DNA of 64,000 bases, taken from assembly GCF_002866065.1 (NCBI RefSeq), contig NZ_LNJZ01000009.1, forward strand, positions 62,001-126,000, in the 5' to 3' direction. The notes beneath the pieces were generated by a model, which had not been told where the DNA came from, searched no databases, and saw only the letters and a list, made by a program, of their open reading frames with translations. The stretch is from Thiopseudomonas denitrificans. GTDB taxonomy: Bacteria; Pseudomonadota; Gammaproteobacteria; Pseudomonadales; Pseudomonadaceae. The translations under genes were made by a program, and so were the position numbers. This document shows positions 1-14,496 of the stretch, in pieces. Positions within the stretch are counted from its first letter, which is position 1. Each line of letters opens with the position of its first letter.

Positions 1-652
<652 letters not shown>

Positions 653-836
653 TTAACAAGCGTGGTCTACAGTAAACAATTCTGGCCGGTCCGGCTCATG
701 AATTGATCCAAATGCCACAATAAACAAAATCTATCGAGTTCCGTACGAATCCTGACAATTTTTTGGTACCGGCTCGCAGGCATGACCAGGCCTTCAGCAA
801 TCACTGCCTGGGCCGTACGGATCCGGCGGCTGCATG

Positions 837-1127
837 TCAGTGCTGGCAATCCGGCCCGTGAACATGCCCGTCCGCCATTTCATCGGGGTCTGCCGCTTCC
901 ATTTCCAGCTCGACACTGACCAGATTGGTGGCCATGGGACGCAGCAGCAGGTTGGCGTATTCGGTGTCGCCTTCCTCGACATCAACACCCAGCATCAGCT
1001 GGTTGCCGACCGGCTGCAGCCAGAGTTCCTTGTCTTGCCAGATCACTGCAACCCGGGCACATTCCTGCAGCTGTTGTTCGCCTGCTTCATTTTCCAGCAA
1101 CAGGCTCAAGGTTTGTAATTTCATCAT
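837..1127 (-). CDS. Small acidic conserved hypothetical protein (96 aa)
   Basis: I do not recognise a function. The 96-residue product begins MMKLQTLSLLLENEAGEQQL and is acidic, with LMLGVDVEEGDTEYANLLLR in the middle and a C-terminus rich in His and Cys (ADGHVHGPDCQH) that might bind a metal; this last point is inference. It has no signal peptide or membrane segment. I chose the ATG ending at 1127 because AGGAAG lies just upstream, whereas the longer frame up to 1220 would run inside the aminotransferase gene. It follows that gene by about 20 nt and precedes alaS, so it is probably cotranscribed with the aminotransferase. The 226 nt between it and alaS hold no obvious gene. Confidence 0.7.
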   Translation of the reverse strand: MMKLQTLSLLLENEAGEQQLQECARVAVIWQDKELWLQPVGNQLMLGVDVEEGDTEYANLLLRPMATNLVSVELEMEAADPDEMADGHVHGPDCQH

Positions 1128-1146
1128 CGCTTCCTGGTTTGGCGGC

Positions 1147-2367
1147 TCAGCCTTCGCACAGCCGCTGGACCGCAACGGCAAAGCGTTGCAGGCCCTCATT
1201 GATATCTTCGGGTTCAACAATCAGGCTCGGGGCAAAACGTATGACGTTCGGCCCGGCCATCAGCACCAGCACGCCGGCCGCCTCTGCAGCAGCCAGAAAC
1301 TCGGCGGCACGGCCCTGCCATGGCTCGGCCAGAACCGCGCCAAGCAGCAGCCCCTGGCCACGCACCTCGCTGAAAATGCCGTACTGGTCGGCCAGCTCCT
1401 GAAGTTTCCGGCGCAGCAACGCCTCGCGTTCGGTCACGCCGGCCAGCGTCTGCGGAGTATTGATGATGTCCAGCACCGCCTCGCCTACGGCACAAGCCAG
1501 GGGGTTGCCACCAAAGGTGGTGCCATGTGTGCCTGCCGTCAGGTGGCCGGCCCAGCGTTCATGGGTCAGCATGGCGGAAACGGGAAACCCGCCGCCCAGG
1601 CTCTTGGCGGCGGTCAGTACATCCGGAATGACACCATAATGCTCGTACGCAAACAATTTGCCGGTACGGCCGACACCGGTTTGCACCTCGTCAAAAATCA
1701 GCAGGGCATCGTGCTTGTCACATAGTTCGCGCACACGCTGCACCCATGCCGGGTCAGCCGGGAGCACTCCGCTCTCGCCCTGGATGAGTTCCAGAATCAC
1801 GGCACAGGTCTTGTCACTGATGGCCGCTTCCATCGCCGCGATGTCGTTGTAGGGCACATGGGTGATGCCCTCCGGACGCGGACCAAAGTCCTCGGAATAT
1901 TTTGGCTGCCCGGCCACGTTGACGGTAAATACCGTGCGTCCGTGGAAGCTGTTGATCGTGGAAATGATTTCGTATTTGTCGTCACCAAAGCGGTCACGGG
2001 CCACTTTCCGCGCCAGTTTCAGCGCCGCTTCGTTGGCCTCGGCACCCGAGTTGGCAAAAAACACCCGTTCGGCAAAGGTGGCATCAACCAGTTTGCCGGC
2101 CAGCCGCAAGGCCGGTTCGTTGGTGAACACATTGGACATGTGCCAGAGTTTGCCAGCTTGCTCCGTCAATGCCGCAACCAGCGCCGGATGGCAATGTCCC
2201 AGGCCGTTGACAGCAATCCCGCCGGCCAGATCAACCAGCTCGCGGCCAGCCTGGTCCCAAACGCGGGACCCCAGCCCGCGCACGGGCACAAAGCTGGCTG
2301 GCGCATAATTGGGCACCATGACCCGGTCAAAGTCGGCCCGTTCCACACGGGGTTGCTGCGTAGACAT
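1147..2367 (-). CDS. aruC: Acetylornithine/succinylornithine aminotransferase (AruC/ArgD type)
   Basis: PLP-dependent class III aminotransferase of 406 residues. AruC-type enzymes act on N-acetylornithine in arginine synthesis and on N-succinylornithine in arginine succinyltransferase catabolism. Visible signatures are [55 protein letters not shown], the PLP-lysine region [10 protein letters not shown], and [11 protein letters not shown]. The N-terminus ([19 protein letters not shown]) closely matches the Pseudomonas AruC family. GAGGAG lies just upstream of the ATG at 2367. None of the aruFGDBE genes that accompany aruC in Pseudomonas follow it here, so a biosynthetic ArgD role is likely, by inference. 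argD is an equally acceptable name. Confidence 0.9.
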   Translation of the reverse strand: MSTQQPRVERADFDRVMVPNYAPASFVPVRGLGSRVWDQAGRELVDLAGGIAVNGLGHCHPALVAALTEQAGKLWHMSNVFTNEPALRLAGKLVDATFAERVFFANSGAEANEAALKLARKVARDRFGDDKYEIISTINSFHGRTVFTVNVAGQPKYSEDFGPRPEGITHVPYNDIAAMEAAISDKTCAVILELIQGESGVLPADPAWVQRVRELCDKHDALLIFDEVQTGVGRTGKLFAYEHYGVIPDVLTAAKSLGGGFPVSAMLTHERWAGHLTAGTHGTTFGGNPLACAVGEAVLDIINTPQTLAGVTEREALLRRKLQELADQYGIFSEVRGQGLLLGAVLAEPWQGRAAEFLAAAEAAGVLVLMAGPNVIRFAPSLIVEPEDINEGLQRFAVAVQRLCEG

Positions 2368-2396
2368 CCGGTTACTCCTCGTCAGGCAAAATCAAA

Positions 2397-2417
2397 GACC
2401 GCCCTTTAAGGGCGGTC
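2397..2417 (-). terminator. Probable Rho-independent terminator after cysG
   Basis: A perfect 8-bp stem GACCGCCC/GGGCGGTC with a 5-nt loop. On the minus strand the stem is followed by TTTGATTTT, a moderate U-rich run. It lies between the stop of cysG and the start of the aminotransferase gene, so it probably ends the cysG transcript. Confidence 0.7.
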
Positions 2418-2459
2418 GTAAAAACACAGGCGGCCGACAGCCGCCAACCAGGCGGTCTG

Positions 2460-3848
2460 CTAGCGATTTTCATCCCCGAACCATGCCAGGCGCTCCTTCA
2501 GGGCTACGACCTCGCCGACAATGATCAAACTGGGGCTTTCAACCTTTTCCTCTACTATACGCTGATGAATGTCACTCAGGGTACCCAAAATTACCCGCTG
2601 CTGCGTCGTGGTGCCACGCTCGATCACCGCAACCGGTGTAGCAGGCGCCCGGCCATTGGCCATCAGCTGCCTGGCAATGTCCGGCAAGGTGCCCAGCCCC
2701 ATGTAGAAAACCACGGTCTGGGTGGTTGAGACCAGCTCGCTCCAGGGCAGGTTGAGGTTGCCATCTTTCGGATGTCCGGTGACAAAACGTACCGACTGCG
2801 CATAATCGCGGTGCGTCAGCGGGATACCCGAGTAGCAGGAACAACCGGATGCCGAGGTGATGCCCGGCACCACCTGGAAAGGCACACCGTGCTGGGCCAG
2901 CTCTTCGATTTCCTCGCCGCCACGTCCGAAAATGAACGGATCACCGCCCTTCAGGCGCAATACCCGCTTGCCTTCCCTGGCCAGTTCGACCAGCTTCTGG
3001 TTGATCTTGTCCTGCGGCAGGCTGTGGTTGGATGCCGCCTTGCCCACATAGATACGATCGGCATCGCGCCGGCACATCTCGACAATTTCCGGTGCCACCA
3101 GGCGGTCATACAATACCACATCCGCCTGCTGCATCAGACGCAGGGCCTTGAAGGTCAGCAAGTCGGGATCACCCGGCCCCGCTCCAACCAGATAAACCTC
3201 GCCTTCCACGGCTGCCGGTTTACCCTGCAGTTTGTCCTGCACCATCTGCTCGGCCTGCGCCAGGTTGCCGGCAAACACCTGTTCGGCAACCGGCCCCTGG
3301 AAGGTCTCTTCCCAGAACACACGGCGCTGCTGCAGGTCAGCAAAGCGCTGCTTGACCGCTTCGCGGTATTTCTGGCCAAGACCTGCCAACTTGCCATAGC
3401 CGGCAGGCAACACGGTTTCGATTTTTGCCCGTACCAGTCGCGCCAGCACCGGGGCACGACCACCACTGGAGACTGCCACCATCAGCGGTGAACGGTCGAC
3501 AATGGCCGGAAAAATCACGCTGCACAGTTCCGGGGTATCCACCACGTTGACCGGCAAGCCCAGGGCTTTTGCCTCGGCGGCAATGGCGGTATTGAGCTGA
3601 TGGTCTTCTGTCGCCGCCACCACCAGCACATGCCCCTTGCAATCGCCCGGCTGCCAGCCACGCAGCTGACAGCTGCCACCGGTCTCTTCCAGCAGCTGGC
3701 CAAGCTGCGGATGCAGCTCAAGCGTAACCACATTGACACGGGCACCGGCCTGGGCCAGCAGCCTTGCCTTGCGCAGCGCAACCTCACCTCCACCGACCAG
3801 CAGCACGGACTGCTCCTGCAAACGGTGAAATAACGGCAAGTAATCCAT
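2460..3848 (-). CDS. cysG: Sirohaem synthase (trifunctional CysG)
   Basis: Converts uroporphyrinogen III to sirohaem, the cofactor of sulfite and nitrite reductases. The 462-residue protein has the expected two modules. The N-terminal dehydrogenase/ferrochelatase module (about 1-205) has the NAD motif [13 protein letters not shown] (16-28), Asp104 in NVVDTPELC, and Ser128 in AVSSGGRAP at the position phosphorylated in Salmonella CysG. The C-terminal SAM-dependent methyltransferase module (about 217-462) has [30 protein letters not shown] and [15 protein letters not shown] precedes the ATG at 3848. It is downstream of serS in the same orientation, as in Pseudomonas, but 125 nt separate them, so it may have its own promoter. 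Length and motifs are complete. Confidence 0.97.
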   Translation of the reverse strand: MDYLPLFHRLQEQSVLLVGGGEVALRKARLLAQAGARVNVVTLELHPQLGQLLEETGGSCQLRGWQPGDCKGHVLVVAATEDHQLNTAIAAEAKALGLPVNVVDTPELCSVIFPAIVDRSPLMVAVSSGGRAPVLARLVRAKIETVLPAGYGKLAGLGQKYREAVKQRFADLQQRRVFWEETFQGPVAEQVFAGNLAQAEQMVQDKLQGKPAAVEGEVYLVGAGPGDPDLLTFKALRLMQQADVVLYDRLVAPEIVEMCRRDADRIYVGKAASNHSLPQDKINQKLVELAREGKRVLRLKGGDPFIFGRGGEEIEELAQHGVPFQVVPGITSASGCSCYSGIPLTHRDYAQSVRFVTGHPKDGNLNLPWSELVSTTQTVVFYMGLGTLPDIARQLMANGRAPATPVAVIERGTTTQQRVILGTLSDIHQRIVEEKVESPSLIIVGEVVALKERLAWFGDENR

Positions 3849-3973
3849 TGGTACTCCTTAATGGCTTTTATCGCCTAATCAAAAGACTCTGGTTGCGACT
3901 CTACTAACAAAACGTCTGAAGGCTCATGCGCCAAATCAAGAACCAAACCGGATATGAATATATTAAATGTTCA

Positions 3974-5275
<1,302 letters not shown>

Positions 5276-5423
5276 TTACTTTGTTTGTATACCGGCTGTG
5301 TCCACGCAAGATCACAACCGGCATTTGTTACTTCCGCAAGGCCAGGCCAGCAAGGCTGTAAAAATTACGGCAAAGGCATGGGGCTTGCAGCCGGCACGGA
5401 GCTGAGCAGCGGCAGCGGCAGCG

Positions 5424-5525
5424 GCAGCGGGGTACAGGTTCCGCAGGGCTTCGGCGGCATGGATGCCGCCGTAGAGCTTACATGGACGTACTTGCAGCGA
5501 CCCTGCGGAGCCTGTGCCCCGCTGC
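5424..5525. repeat. 102-nt nested stem-loop element, possible dispersed intergenic repeat
   Basis: The 306-nt gap between crcB and serS is dominated by this structure. Arms 5424-5448 and 5501-5525 are inverted repeats matching at 23 of 25 positions; both mismatches become G-U wobbles in a plus-strand transcript and A-C mismatches in a minus-strand one. Inside is a second perfect 8-bp hairpin, GGCGGCAT (5453-5460) with ATGCCGCC (5463-5470). Four copies of GCAGCG (5406-5429) abut and overlap the left arm. The inner segment (GGATGCCGCCGTAGAGC, then ACATGGACGTACTTGCAGCG) has the look of intergenic repeats I have seen in other gammaproteobacteria, but that is memory only. No second copy was seen in this window. 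Confidence 0.6.
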
Positions 5526-5563
5526 AGCAAACACAAAACGCCCACCCGGCAAGCCCCAAAAAA

Positions 5564-5917
5564 TTATCTAATCAACCCCGCCAGCAAAAAACCCATCCAG
5601 CAGGCCAGCACACCACCAACAATATTGCCAAAAAAATACAACGATGCCCGGCCCCATTCACCCAGCTGCAGCATCTGCAGGCTGTCCAGTGAAAAGGCCG
5701 AGAAGGTGGTAAAGCCGCCTAGTATGCCAGTGACCAGCAGCAAACGCAGCAGCGGATTCTCGCCGCTGGCAAAATACAAGGCACAGACACCAATCAGGAA
5801 ACTGCCCAGCAGGTTGACCGTCAGCGTCGCCCAGGGCTGCTGGACCAGCAACCCGCACAGGTAGCGCAACACGCTGCCCAGCGCACCACCCAGAGCCACC
5901 ACGATAATTGCGTTCAC
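5564..5917 (-). CDS. crcB: Fluoride ion channel CrcB/Fluc
   Basis: Dimeric inner-membrane fluoride exporter. The 117-residue product has four hydrophobic segments and the family signatures [11 protein letters not shown] (10-20), [12 protein letters not shown] (33-44) and the [10 protein letters not shown] region (67-76) that holds the channel phenylalanines and polar track. Its ATG overlaps the stop of rarA by 4 nt (ATGA), so translation is probably coupled to rarA. The rarA-crcB-serS order is also found in Pseudomonas. I saw no fluoride riboswitch upstream, which fits expression from the rarA transcript. Confidence 0.95.
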   Translation of the reverse strand: MNAIIVVALGGALGSVLRYLCGLLVQQPWATLTVNLLGSFLIGVCALYFASGENPLLRLLLVTGILGGFTTFSAFSLDSLQMLQLGEWGRASLYFFGNIVGGVLACWMGFLLAGLIR

Positions 5918-7242
5918 GCCTTGCTCCGGCGCTGACGCGGGCTCTGCGCGTCCTGCTGTTTCAGGTGTGCCAGTTTTTCGCCTATCTTTATTTCCAGGCC
6001 CCGGGGTACCGGCTGGTAATAATTGCGCGGCTCGATCGCTTCGGGAAAGTAATCCTCGCCTGCCGCATAGGCATTGGGTTCGTCGTGGGCGTAACGGTAC
6101 TCCTCGCCGTAGCCCAGCTCTTTCATCAGGCTGGTCGGTGCATTACGCAGGTGCAGCGGTACTTCCAGCGAACCCAGCTCGCGGGCATCACGCCGGGCCG
6201 CGTTGTAGCCCGCGTACACCGCATTGCTCTTGGCAGCGCAGGCCAGATAGACAATCGCCTGGGCAATGGCCAGTTCGCCCTCGGGGCTGCCCAGGCGCTC
6301 CATCACCTGCCAGGCATCCAGACAGATCGCCAGTGCACGCGGGTCAGCATTGCCGATATCCTCGCTGGCCATGCGCACCACACGGCGGGCGATATACAGG
6401 GGGTCACAGCCGCCATCGAGCATGCGCGCATACCAGTACAGCGCACCATCGGGGCTGGAGCCGCGTACCGACTTGTGCAGCGCGGAAATCTGGTCATAAA
6501 AGGCTTCGCCACCCTTGTCGAAACGCCGGGGTGTATCACCCAACACCTCGACCAGCAGCTGCTCGTCAATCTGCTGGCCGTCCTCGACCAGATCGGCGGC
6601 GTTTTCCAGCAGGTTGAGCAGGCGGCGGCCATCACCGTCGGCGGCCTGCAGCAACAAGGTACGGGCCTCATCGCTCAGGGACAGGTTGCGTGTGCCCAGC
6701 CCGCGCTCTTCCTGCAGGGCGCGGTTGAGCAAAAACGTCAGCGCCTCGTCGTCCAGGCTTTTCAGTACGTACACCCGTGCCCGCGACAACAGGGCATTGT
6801 TCAGCTCGAACGACGGGTTTTCCGTGGTGGCACCAATGAAGATGAAGGTGCCATCTTCCACGTAAGGCAAAAAAGCATCCTGCTGGCTCTTGTTGAAGCG
6901 ATGCACCTCGTCGACAAACAGGATGCTGCGGCGCTGATACTGGGCAGCCTGCAGCTTGGCCTCATCCACCGCCTGGCGAATTTCCTTCACCCCGGACATT
7001 ACCGCCGACAGGGTAATGAAGTGCGCATCACTGACCTGTGCCAGCAGCCTGGCCAGTGTGGTCTTGCCCACGCCAGGTGGCCCCCAGAACAGCATGGAAT
7101 GCAGCGCCCCCTGCCCGATCGCTTCACGCAGCGGCTTGCCGGGCGCAAGAATGTGCTGCTGGCCGGCATACTCGTCCAGTGACTGTGCCCGCAAGCGGGC
7201 AGCCAGCGGCTGGGTCAGGGCATCGGGGGCAAACAGATCCAA
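5914..7242 (-). CDS. rarA: Replication-associated recombination protein A (MgsA/RarA AAA+ ATPase)
   Basis: AAA+ ATPase of the clamp-loader-like WRNIP1/Mgs1 family that acts at stalled replication forks. The 442-residue product has Walker [10 protein letters not shown] (54-62), Walker [17 protein letters not shown], sensor 1 [11 protein letters not shown], and a C-terminal tetramerisation region with [20 protein letters not shown] and [20 protein letters not shown]. The start appears to be a TTG at 7242, two nt after the lolA stop. The GAGGAA that forms the end of lolA serves as its ribosome site, which points to translational coupling with lolA. Confidence 0.95.
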   Translation of the reverse strand: MDLFAPDALTQPLAARLRAQSLDEYAGQQHILAPGKPLREAIGQGALHSMLFWGPPGVGKTTLARLLAQVSDAHFITLSAVMSGVKEIRQAVDEAKLQAAQYQRRSILFVDEVHRFNKSQQDAFLPYVEDGTFIFIGATTENPSFELNNALLSRARVYVLKSLDDEALTFLLNRALQEERGLGTRNLSLSDEARTLLLQAADGDGRRLLNLLENAADLVEDGQQIDEQLLVEVLGDTPRRFDKGGEAFYDQISALHKSVRGSSPDGALYWYARMLDGGCDPLYIARRVVRMASEDIGNADPRALAICLDAWQVMERLGSPEGELAIAQAIVYLACAAKSNAVYAGYNAARRDARELGSLEVPLHLRNAPTSLMKELGYGEEYRYAHDEPNAYAAGEDYFPEAIEPRNYYQPVPRGLEIKIGEKLAHLKQQDAQSPRQRRSKA

Positions 7243-7244
7243 GA

Positions 7245-7895
7245 TTATTCCTCGATCACATCCACGCCGTCGGGAATTTCAAACACGAAATGGCTGTCAT
7301 CCAGCGGCTCGTTCATGCGAATGCTCATGAACAGGATATTGGTGCGCTGGCCCACCGCATCGCTGAGCTGCATGTCATAAATCAGATTGTCCTTGAACGA
7401 CAGGCGCAGGCTGTCAAACAGGGTGTCCTTGGCGGTCGGTGTCAGAAAGAAATCGCTGACCGAGCCGTTTTCCCGGTACTCGATCTCGAAACTGTCACGA
7501 ATCTGCGCCACATCGCCCGACAGCAGCAGCGCCGGGGTGTGGGTCATGCGCTCGTCCATCGCCTGCACCGTCACCTGCATCAGGTCCGGGTCATACAGCC
7601 AGACCTTCTTGCCGTCGGAGACCAGCTCCTGCTCCAGCGGCGGCTCGGTCACCCAGCGGAACATGCCGGGGCGCTTGAGCTCCATCAAACCGGCACTTTC
7701 CTGCAGCTGGGTGCCACCGGCATCCAGGGTCAGCTGGGAGAAACGTCCCTGCAGGGTCTGTGCTCCGCCCAGCAGACCGGCGAGTTTTTCTGCGGCCTGG
7801 TCCTGTGCCGTATCCGCCTGTGCGGGAATGACCAGTGCCGCCAGCAGCAGGCCAAGCGCCCAGCGGCGCAAGGGTTTGTTTAAATTCATCAACAT
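7245..7895 (-). CDS. lolA: Outer-membrane lipoprotein carrier protein LolA
   Basis: Periplasmic chaperone that carries lipoproteins from the LolCDE transporter to LolB. The product has a signal peptide ([19 protein letters not shown] then VIPAQA, cleaved before DTAQ). The mature part has the family pattern [31 protein letters not shown] and a hydrophobic beta-strand core. I chose the ATG ending at 7895 (MLMNLNKP, 216 aa) because TGAGG sits at good spacing. A start at 7916 would be longer but has a poorly placed ribosome site. It lies between ftsK and rarA on the same strand, the usual lolA-rarA arrangement. Confidence 0.94.
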   Translation of the reverse strand: MLMNLNKPLRRWALGLLLAALVIPAQADTAQDQAAEKLAGLLGGAQTLQGRFSQLTLDAGGTQLQESAGLMELKRPGMFRWVTEPPLEQELVSDGKKVWLYDPDLMQVTVQAMDERMTHTPALLLSGDVAQIRDSFEIEYRENGSVSDFFLTPTAKDTLFDSLRLSFKDNLIYDMQLSDAVGQRTNILFMSIRMNEPLDDSHFVFEIPDGVDVIEE

Positions 7896-7991
7896 AAAAA
7901 CCTCACTGATTGGCATCTCCGGGTCATATCCTGCCCGTTGCCGCTACTTGCTGCCATGACTGGCGGGTAAATTCCGGGTAAAGCGTCCGAA

Positions 7992-10403
7992 TCAGTCACG
8001 AACGGGCGGCGGGGCCAGCACCTCGCGCGAACCGTTGTGACCGGCCGATGAAATCACACCAGCGGCCTCCATGGCATCAACAATGTTGGCAGCACGGTTA
8101 TAGCCCACCTTCAGTTTGCGCTGCACCGAGGAAATGGATACCCGGCGGGTTTCGGTGACAAAGTGGACCGCCTCGTCAAACAACGGATCATCCTCGCTGC
8201 CGCCACCGCCGCCCTCGCTGCCACCAAAGCCGGACTCGGCCTCTTCCACGCCAGCCAGAATTTCCTCGATGTAGTCCGGCGCGCCGCGCGCTTTCCAGGC
8301 ATCCACCACACGGTGTACTTCATCATCAGCGACAAAGGCACCGTGTACACGAATCGGCAGGCTGGTGCCCGGCGGCAGATACAGCATGTCGCCATGGCCC
8401 AGCAACTGCTCGGCACCGCCCTGGTCGAGGATGGTGCGCGAATCGATCTTGCTCGATACCTGGAACGCCATACGGGTCGGGATATTGGCCTTGATCAGAC
8501 CGGTGATCACGTCCACGGACGGACGCTGCGTAGCCAGGATCAGGTGGATCCCGGCCGCACGTGCTTTCTGGGCAATCCGGGCGATCAGCTCTTCGACCTT
8601 CTTGCCGACAATCATCATCATGTCGGCAAACTCGTCCACCACCACCACGATGGTCGGCAGCTTGCCCAGCTCGTCCGGCTGGTCATCGGGGTTTTCACGG
8701 ATGAACAGCGGGTCCAGCAAGGGTTCGCCGGCCAGCTGGGCATCCCTGATCTTGCGGTTGTAGCCGGCCAGGTTGCGCACTCCCAGCTTGGACATCAGCT
8801 TGTAGCGGCGCTCCATCTCCGCCACGCACCAGCGCAGGGCGTTGGCCGCCTCCTTCATATCGGTCACCACCGGGCACAACAGGTGCGGGATACCTTCGTA
8901 TACCGACAGTTCAAGCATCTTGGGGTCGATCATGATCAGTCGCGCATCCTCCGGCGAGGACTTGAACAGAATCGACAGGATCATCGCGTTGACCCCCACC
9001 GACTTGCCCGACCCGGTGGTACCGGCAACCAGCAGGTGCGGCATTCTGGCCAGGTCGGCCACCACCGGCAGGCCGCCGATGTCATGTCCCAGCCCCAGCG
9101 TAACCGGCGATTTGGCCTCGTCAAAGGCTTCGGTTTCCAATACCTCGGCAAAACGCACGATCTGGCGGTCCTCGTTTGGCACCTCGATACCGACCGTGGT
9201 CTTGCCGGGAATAACCTCGACCACCCGCACACTGATCATCGCCATGGAACGCGCCAGGTCCTTGGCCAGATTGGTGATACGGCTGACTTTGACCCCCGGC
9301 GCCAGTTCGATCTCGAAACGGGTCACTACCGGTCCCGGATGCACCGATTCCACCTGCACCTCGACACCAAACTCCTTGAGCTTGATTTCCAGCAGGCGCG
9401 ACATACTTTGCAGCGACTCTGCCGAATAGCTTTGTTTTTTCGCTTGCGGGCGGTCAAGCAGGCTCAGGGGCGGCAGGCTGCCAAGTGCCGCATCATCCAC
9501 GAACAAGGGCACCTGCTTGTCTTTCAGGGCCCGTTTGCTGGGCTCGTTTTGTGGTGCACTGGCCGCCACCACCGGCTCCTGCCGGGCCGCCCGCGTTTGC
9601 ACCCGCTGTTCCAGATTGCGCTCGCGCTGGATCACGCGTTCGCGTACCCGCTGCTGCTCGACCTTGTCGGTAACAACCGGCACCACCACTTCGCTCATGT
9701 GCTCATCCAGCTCGCGCTCGCGCTGCTGACGATGCTGGCGCTGCTGCGCCCCGTCCCACAGCTTTTGTACCTGGGCACCGATCCAGGCTGACAACCGCAG
9801 GGTTCCCTGCCCGAGCAGCTCCATCATGCGGAACCAGGACAGGTTGGTGAACAGGGTCACACCGAACATGAAGACCGCCAGCAGCAGCAGGGTCGAGCCT
9901 TCCATGTTGAGCCACAGCTGCAGCGGCTGCACCAGCTGCTCGCCGAGAATGTTGAAGTTGACCGGCCGCACCTCGGGCTCGGCAAAATGCAGGGCACTCA
10001 GCCCGGCACCGGCTACGATGACCAGCACCAGCCCCATCAGACGGGCCAGCAACAGGCTGGCACGCCAGTTCAGTGGCTGGTAGCGCTGCTGAAACAGCAA
10101 AACGGCTTTCAGCATGAGCACCAGAGGCAGCAGCCAGGCAAAGTAGCCCAGCACGCTCAACAAAAAGTCCGCCAGCCAGGCACCGGCACGTCCGCCGGCA
10201 TTGGTGATTTCCGCTGTCTGCCCGACCGCACTGCTGAAGCCCGGATCACCGGCATCAAAACTGAGCAGAATCATCCACAAATACACGCACAGGGCAGCCA
10301 GCACGATCAACACGCCTTCTTTCAGGCGCAAGCGCACTTGTTGCTGCCACTTGGGCATATCGGCCGCACCCGGCAAACTTGTCTGTTTCAAACCTGATTC
10401 CAT
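7992..10403 (-). CDS. ftsK: DNA translocase FtsK
   Basis: Divisome-anchored DNA pump that clears chromosome dimers and loads XerCD onto dif. The 803-residue protein has membrane segments at about 31-48, 78-103, 118-137 and 170-187, a charged linker (about 205-330), then the motor with Walker [12 protein letters not shown] (460-470) and Walker [13 protein letters not shown] (585-596). At the C-terminus (about 735-800) is the winged-helix gamma domain ([20 protein letters not shown]) preceded by a Gly/Ser-rich hinge. The linker is short relative to E. coli FtsK, as in Pseudomonas. The ribosome site before the ATG at 10403 is weak. It is divergent from aat, with a 180-nt gap between start codons. 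Confidence 0.96.
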   Translation of the reverse strand: MESGLKQTSLPGAADMPKWQQQVRLRLKEGVLIVLAALCVYLWMILLSFDAGDPGFSSAVGQTAEITNAGGRAGAWLADFLLSVLGYFAWLLPLVLMLKAVLLFQQRYQPLNWRASLLLARLMGLVLVIVAGAGLSALHFAEPEVRPVNFNILGEQLVQPLQLWLNMEGSTLLLLAVFMFGVTLFTNLSWFRMMELLGQGTLRLSAWIGAQVQKLWDGAQQRQHRQQRERELDEHMSEVVVPVVTDKVEQQRVRERVIQRERNLEQRVQTRAARQEPVVAASAPQNEPSKRALKDKQVPLFVDDAALGSLPPLSLLDRPQAKKQSYSAESLQSMSRLLEIKLKEFGVEVQVESVHPGPVVTRFEIELAPGVKVSRITNLAKDLARSMAMISVRVVEVIPGKTTVGIEVPNEDRQIVRFAEVLETEAFDEAKSPVTLGLGHDIGGLPVVADLARMPHLLVAGTTGSGKSVGVNAMILSILFKSSPEDARLIMIDPKMLELSVYEGIPHLLCPVVTDMKEAANALRWCVAEMERRYKLMSKLGVRNLAGYNRKIRDAQLAGEPLLDPLFIRENPDDQPDELGKLPTIVVVVDEFADMMMIVGKKVEELIARIAQKARAAGIHLILATQRPSVDVITGLIKANIPTRMAFQVSSKIDSRTILDQGGAEQLLGHGDMLYLPPGTSLPIRVHGAFVADDEVHRVVDAWKARGAPDYIEEILAGVEEAESGFGGSEGGGGGSEDDPLFDEAVHFVTETRRVSISSVQRKLKVGYNRAANIVDAMEAAGVISSAGHNGSREVLAPPPVRD

Positions 10404-10583
10404 ACCAGTAACAACTTGTCAAAAAGGCGCTTATTGTACGTCCTGCGCAGATTTATTTCATGTCCGGCAATCTCCGGCAAGCCGGACACCCGGCTTCGTC
10501 CGGGCACAGCCTGCGCCGCAGTGCTGCAGGCACTGCCTGTTTCGCGCTATCCTGCCGGCCATGTTCATTTACCGGATGCCCGC

Positions 10584-11267
10584 ATGACTCACTGGATCGA
10601 CCGCCAGTCCGACGCCTTTCCGTCCCTGGATCGTGCCCTGCGCAACCCCAACGGCCTGCTGGCACTGGGCGGCGACCTGTCGGCAGAACGCCTGATTGCC
10701 GCTTACCGCCATGGCTGCTTCCCCTGGTACAGCGAAGGCCAGCCACTGATGTGGTGGTCTCCCGACCCGCGCACCGTACTCTTTCCGGAAGAGCTGCACA
10801 CACCGCGCAGCCTGCAGAAGACCCTTCGTCGCGCGCACTTCCGGATCAGCTACGACCGGGCCTTCACGGAGGTCATCAGCGCCTGCGCACAACCCCGCAG
10901 CAACGACAGCGGTACCTGGATCACACCGGCCATGCAGGCCGCCTACTGCGAACTGCACCGGCTTGGACACGCCCACTCGGTGGAAGTTTGGCATGCCGGC
11001 CAGCTGGTCGGCGGCCTGTATGGTATCGCCATGGGCCGGCTGTTTTTTGGCGAATCCATGTTTGCCCGCATGGCCGATGCGTCCAAGGCCGGCTTTGTCA
11101 CCCTGGTCAAGGATTTGCAACAGGCCGGCTTTGTCCTGATCGACTGCCAGATGCCAACGGAACACCTGACCCGCTTCGGTGCCAGGGACATTCCCCGCAA
11201 GACATTCGCCAGCTATCTGCAGCAATATCTTGACCAGCCCGGCAGCATGGCCTGGCAGCGGACATAA
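10584..11267 (+). CDS. aat: Leucyl/phenylalanyl-tRNA-protein transferase
   Basis: Adds Leu or Phe from aminoacyl-tRNA to proteins with N-terminal Lys or Arg, creating N-degrons for ClpS-ClpAP. The 227-residue product carries the family motifs [75 protein letters not shown] and [12 protein letters not shown] start at the ATG at 10584 (MTHWIDRQ); the frame extends upstream without family similarity. The adaptor clpS and unfoldase clpA lie just beyond infA, so three parts of the N-end rule pathway are clustered. The arginyl transferase gene ate, usually next to aat in Pseudomonas, is absent here. Confidence 0.96.
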   Translation: MTHWIDRQSDAFPSLDRALRNPNGLLALGGDLSAERLIAAYRHGCFPWYSEGQPLMWWSPDPRTVLFPEELHTPRSLQKTLRRAHFRISYDRAFTEVISACAQPRSNDSGTWITPAMQAAYCELHRLGHAHSVEVWHAGQLVGGLYGIAMGRLFFGESMFARMADASKAGFVTLVKDLQQAGFVLIDCQMPTEHLTRFGARDIPRKTFASYLQQYLDQPGSMAWQRT

Positions 11268-11309
11268 ACAGGCAGGCAAAGCCGGTTTGCCCGGCACCGG
11301 TTTTGCCAT

Positions 11310-11339
11310 TTGCGATTAGCGTGACAATGCAGTTATAAT
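11310..11339 (+). promoter_or_regulatory. Sigma70-type promoter for infA
   Basis: TTGCGA (11310-11315), an 18-nt spacer and a perfect TATAAT (11334-11339) lie about 60 nt upstream of infA. This is the best match to a housekeeping promoter in the window and suits a strongly expressed initiation factor gene. Confidence 0.75.
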
Positions 11340-11401
11340 ATGCGCCTTTTTAAGGCCCCGGGTTATCCGCTGGCCCTTATTTCATTTGAGGATCTGACTG
11401 C

Positions 11402-11620
11402 ATGTCCAAAGAAGACAGCTTCGAAATGGAAGGTACTGTCGTCGACACCCTGCCTAACACCATGTTTCGTGTTGAACTGGAAAACGGGCACGTTGTTACC
11501 GCGCACATCTCCGGCAAGATGCGCAAAAACTACATCCGCATCCTGACCGGTGACAAGGTACGTGTCGAACTGACCCCCTACGACCTGAGCAAAGGCCGCA
11601 TCACCTACCGCGCCCGCTAA
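11402..11620 (+). CDS. infA: Translation initiation factor IF-1
   Basis: Binds the ribosomal A site during initiation and supports IF-2 and IF-3. The 72-residue product is full length, with the OB-fold sequence [43 protein letters not shown] and the C-terminal [16 protein letters not shown] lies 9-12 nt before the ATG, and a strong promoter is visible at 11310-11339. A bidirectional terminator follows at 11657. Identity is unambiguous. Confidence 0.99.
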
Positions 11621-11656
11621 CAGGTCCGTTGCCGCCGGCAACCACCAGACTGCAAA

Positions 11657-11691
11657 AACGACCCGCAAGCACAGGCTGCGGGTCGTTTTTT
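11657..11691. terminator. Bidirectional Rho-independent terminator between infA and clpA
   Basis: A 10-bp perfect stem AACGACCCGC (11657-11666) with GCGGGTCGTT (11678-11687). The plus-strand transcript ends in a run of Us (TTTTTT). On the minus strand the stem is followed by TTTTTG when the stem's last bases are counted, so it can also stop transcription from clpA. It sits between the convergent genes infA and clpA. Confidence 0.88.
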
Positions 11692-11760
11692 ATTGTGCGT
11701 GACTGTCTCCCCGACAGCGGCCAGTGCCAACACACCGATACCCTGTCGGCACACAAGGCA

Positions 11761-14031
<2,271 letters not shown>

Positions 14032-14066
14032 GATGGTCACCTCGCTCGAGACAGGACAACAGGCTC

Positions 14067-14411
14067 TTAATCGTCGCGTTTGACTTCACATTGCAGGGGA
14101 TGTTCGCACTCGCGTGCATACTGGCTCACCTGCATTGCCTTGGTTTCGGCCACGTCACGGGTATAGATACCACAGAGCGCCTGGCCGCTGGTATGAATCC
14201 TTAGCATGGTCTGGGTCGCCTTTTCGCGGCTCATGGCAAAAAAGTCCTCCAGCACCTCCACCACGAAATCCATCGGGGTGTAATCATCGTTCAGCAACAA
14301 CACCCGGAACATCGGTGGCGGCTGCAGTTCCGGCTCATCCGGTGCCACAGCCAGCGAATGCTGCGACTCCTCGTCAAACAGGGGTTTCTGTATATGGTTG
14401 GTCATGGTCAT
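14067..14411 (-). CDS. clpS: ATP-dependent Clp protease adaptor ClpS
   Basis: Recognises N-degron substrates and delivers them to ClpA. The 114-residue product has a disordered acidic N-terminal tail, then the core FRVLLLNDDYTPMDFVVEVL with the Asn-Asp-Asp that bind the substrate N-terminus, plus HTSGQALCGIYTRDVAETK. The start may be the ATG at 14411 (MTMTNH) or at 14405 (MTNH); neither has a strong ribosome site. It is divergent from cspD and upstream of clpA, the standard gammaproteobacterial order. Confidence 0.96.
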   Translation of the reverse strand: MTMTNHIQKPLFDEESQHSLAVAPDEPELQPPPMFRVLLLNDDYTPMDFVVEVLEDFFAMSREKATQTMLRIHTSGQALCGIYTRDVAETKAMQVSQYARECEHPLQCEVKRDD

Positions 14412-14496
14412 CTGTAATAAAAAGTGAACCTGTTGGCGTATTGTACCTGTTTGCCCGGCAAAAATTGATCCAGATCTTGTCCGGTCCCTGTTTGCC

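Noticed and set aside
5285-5692. Possible 135-codon gene over the crcB-serS gap
   Set aside because: It runs through the stem-loop repeat and into crcB with no ribosome site or family similarity.
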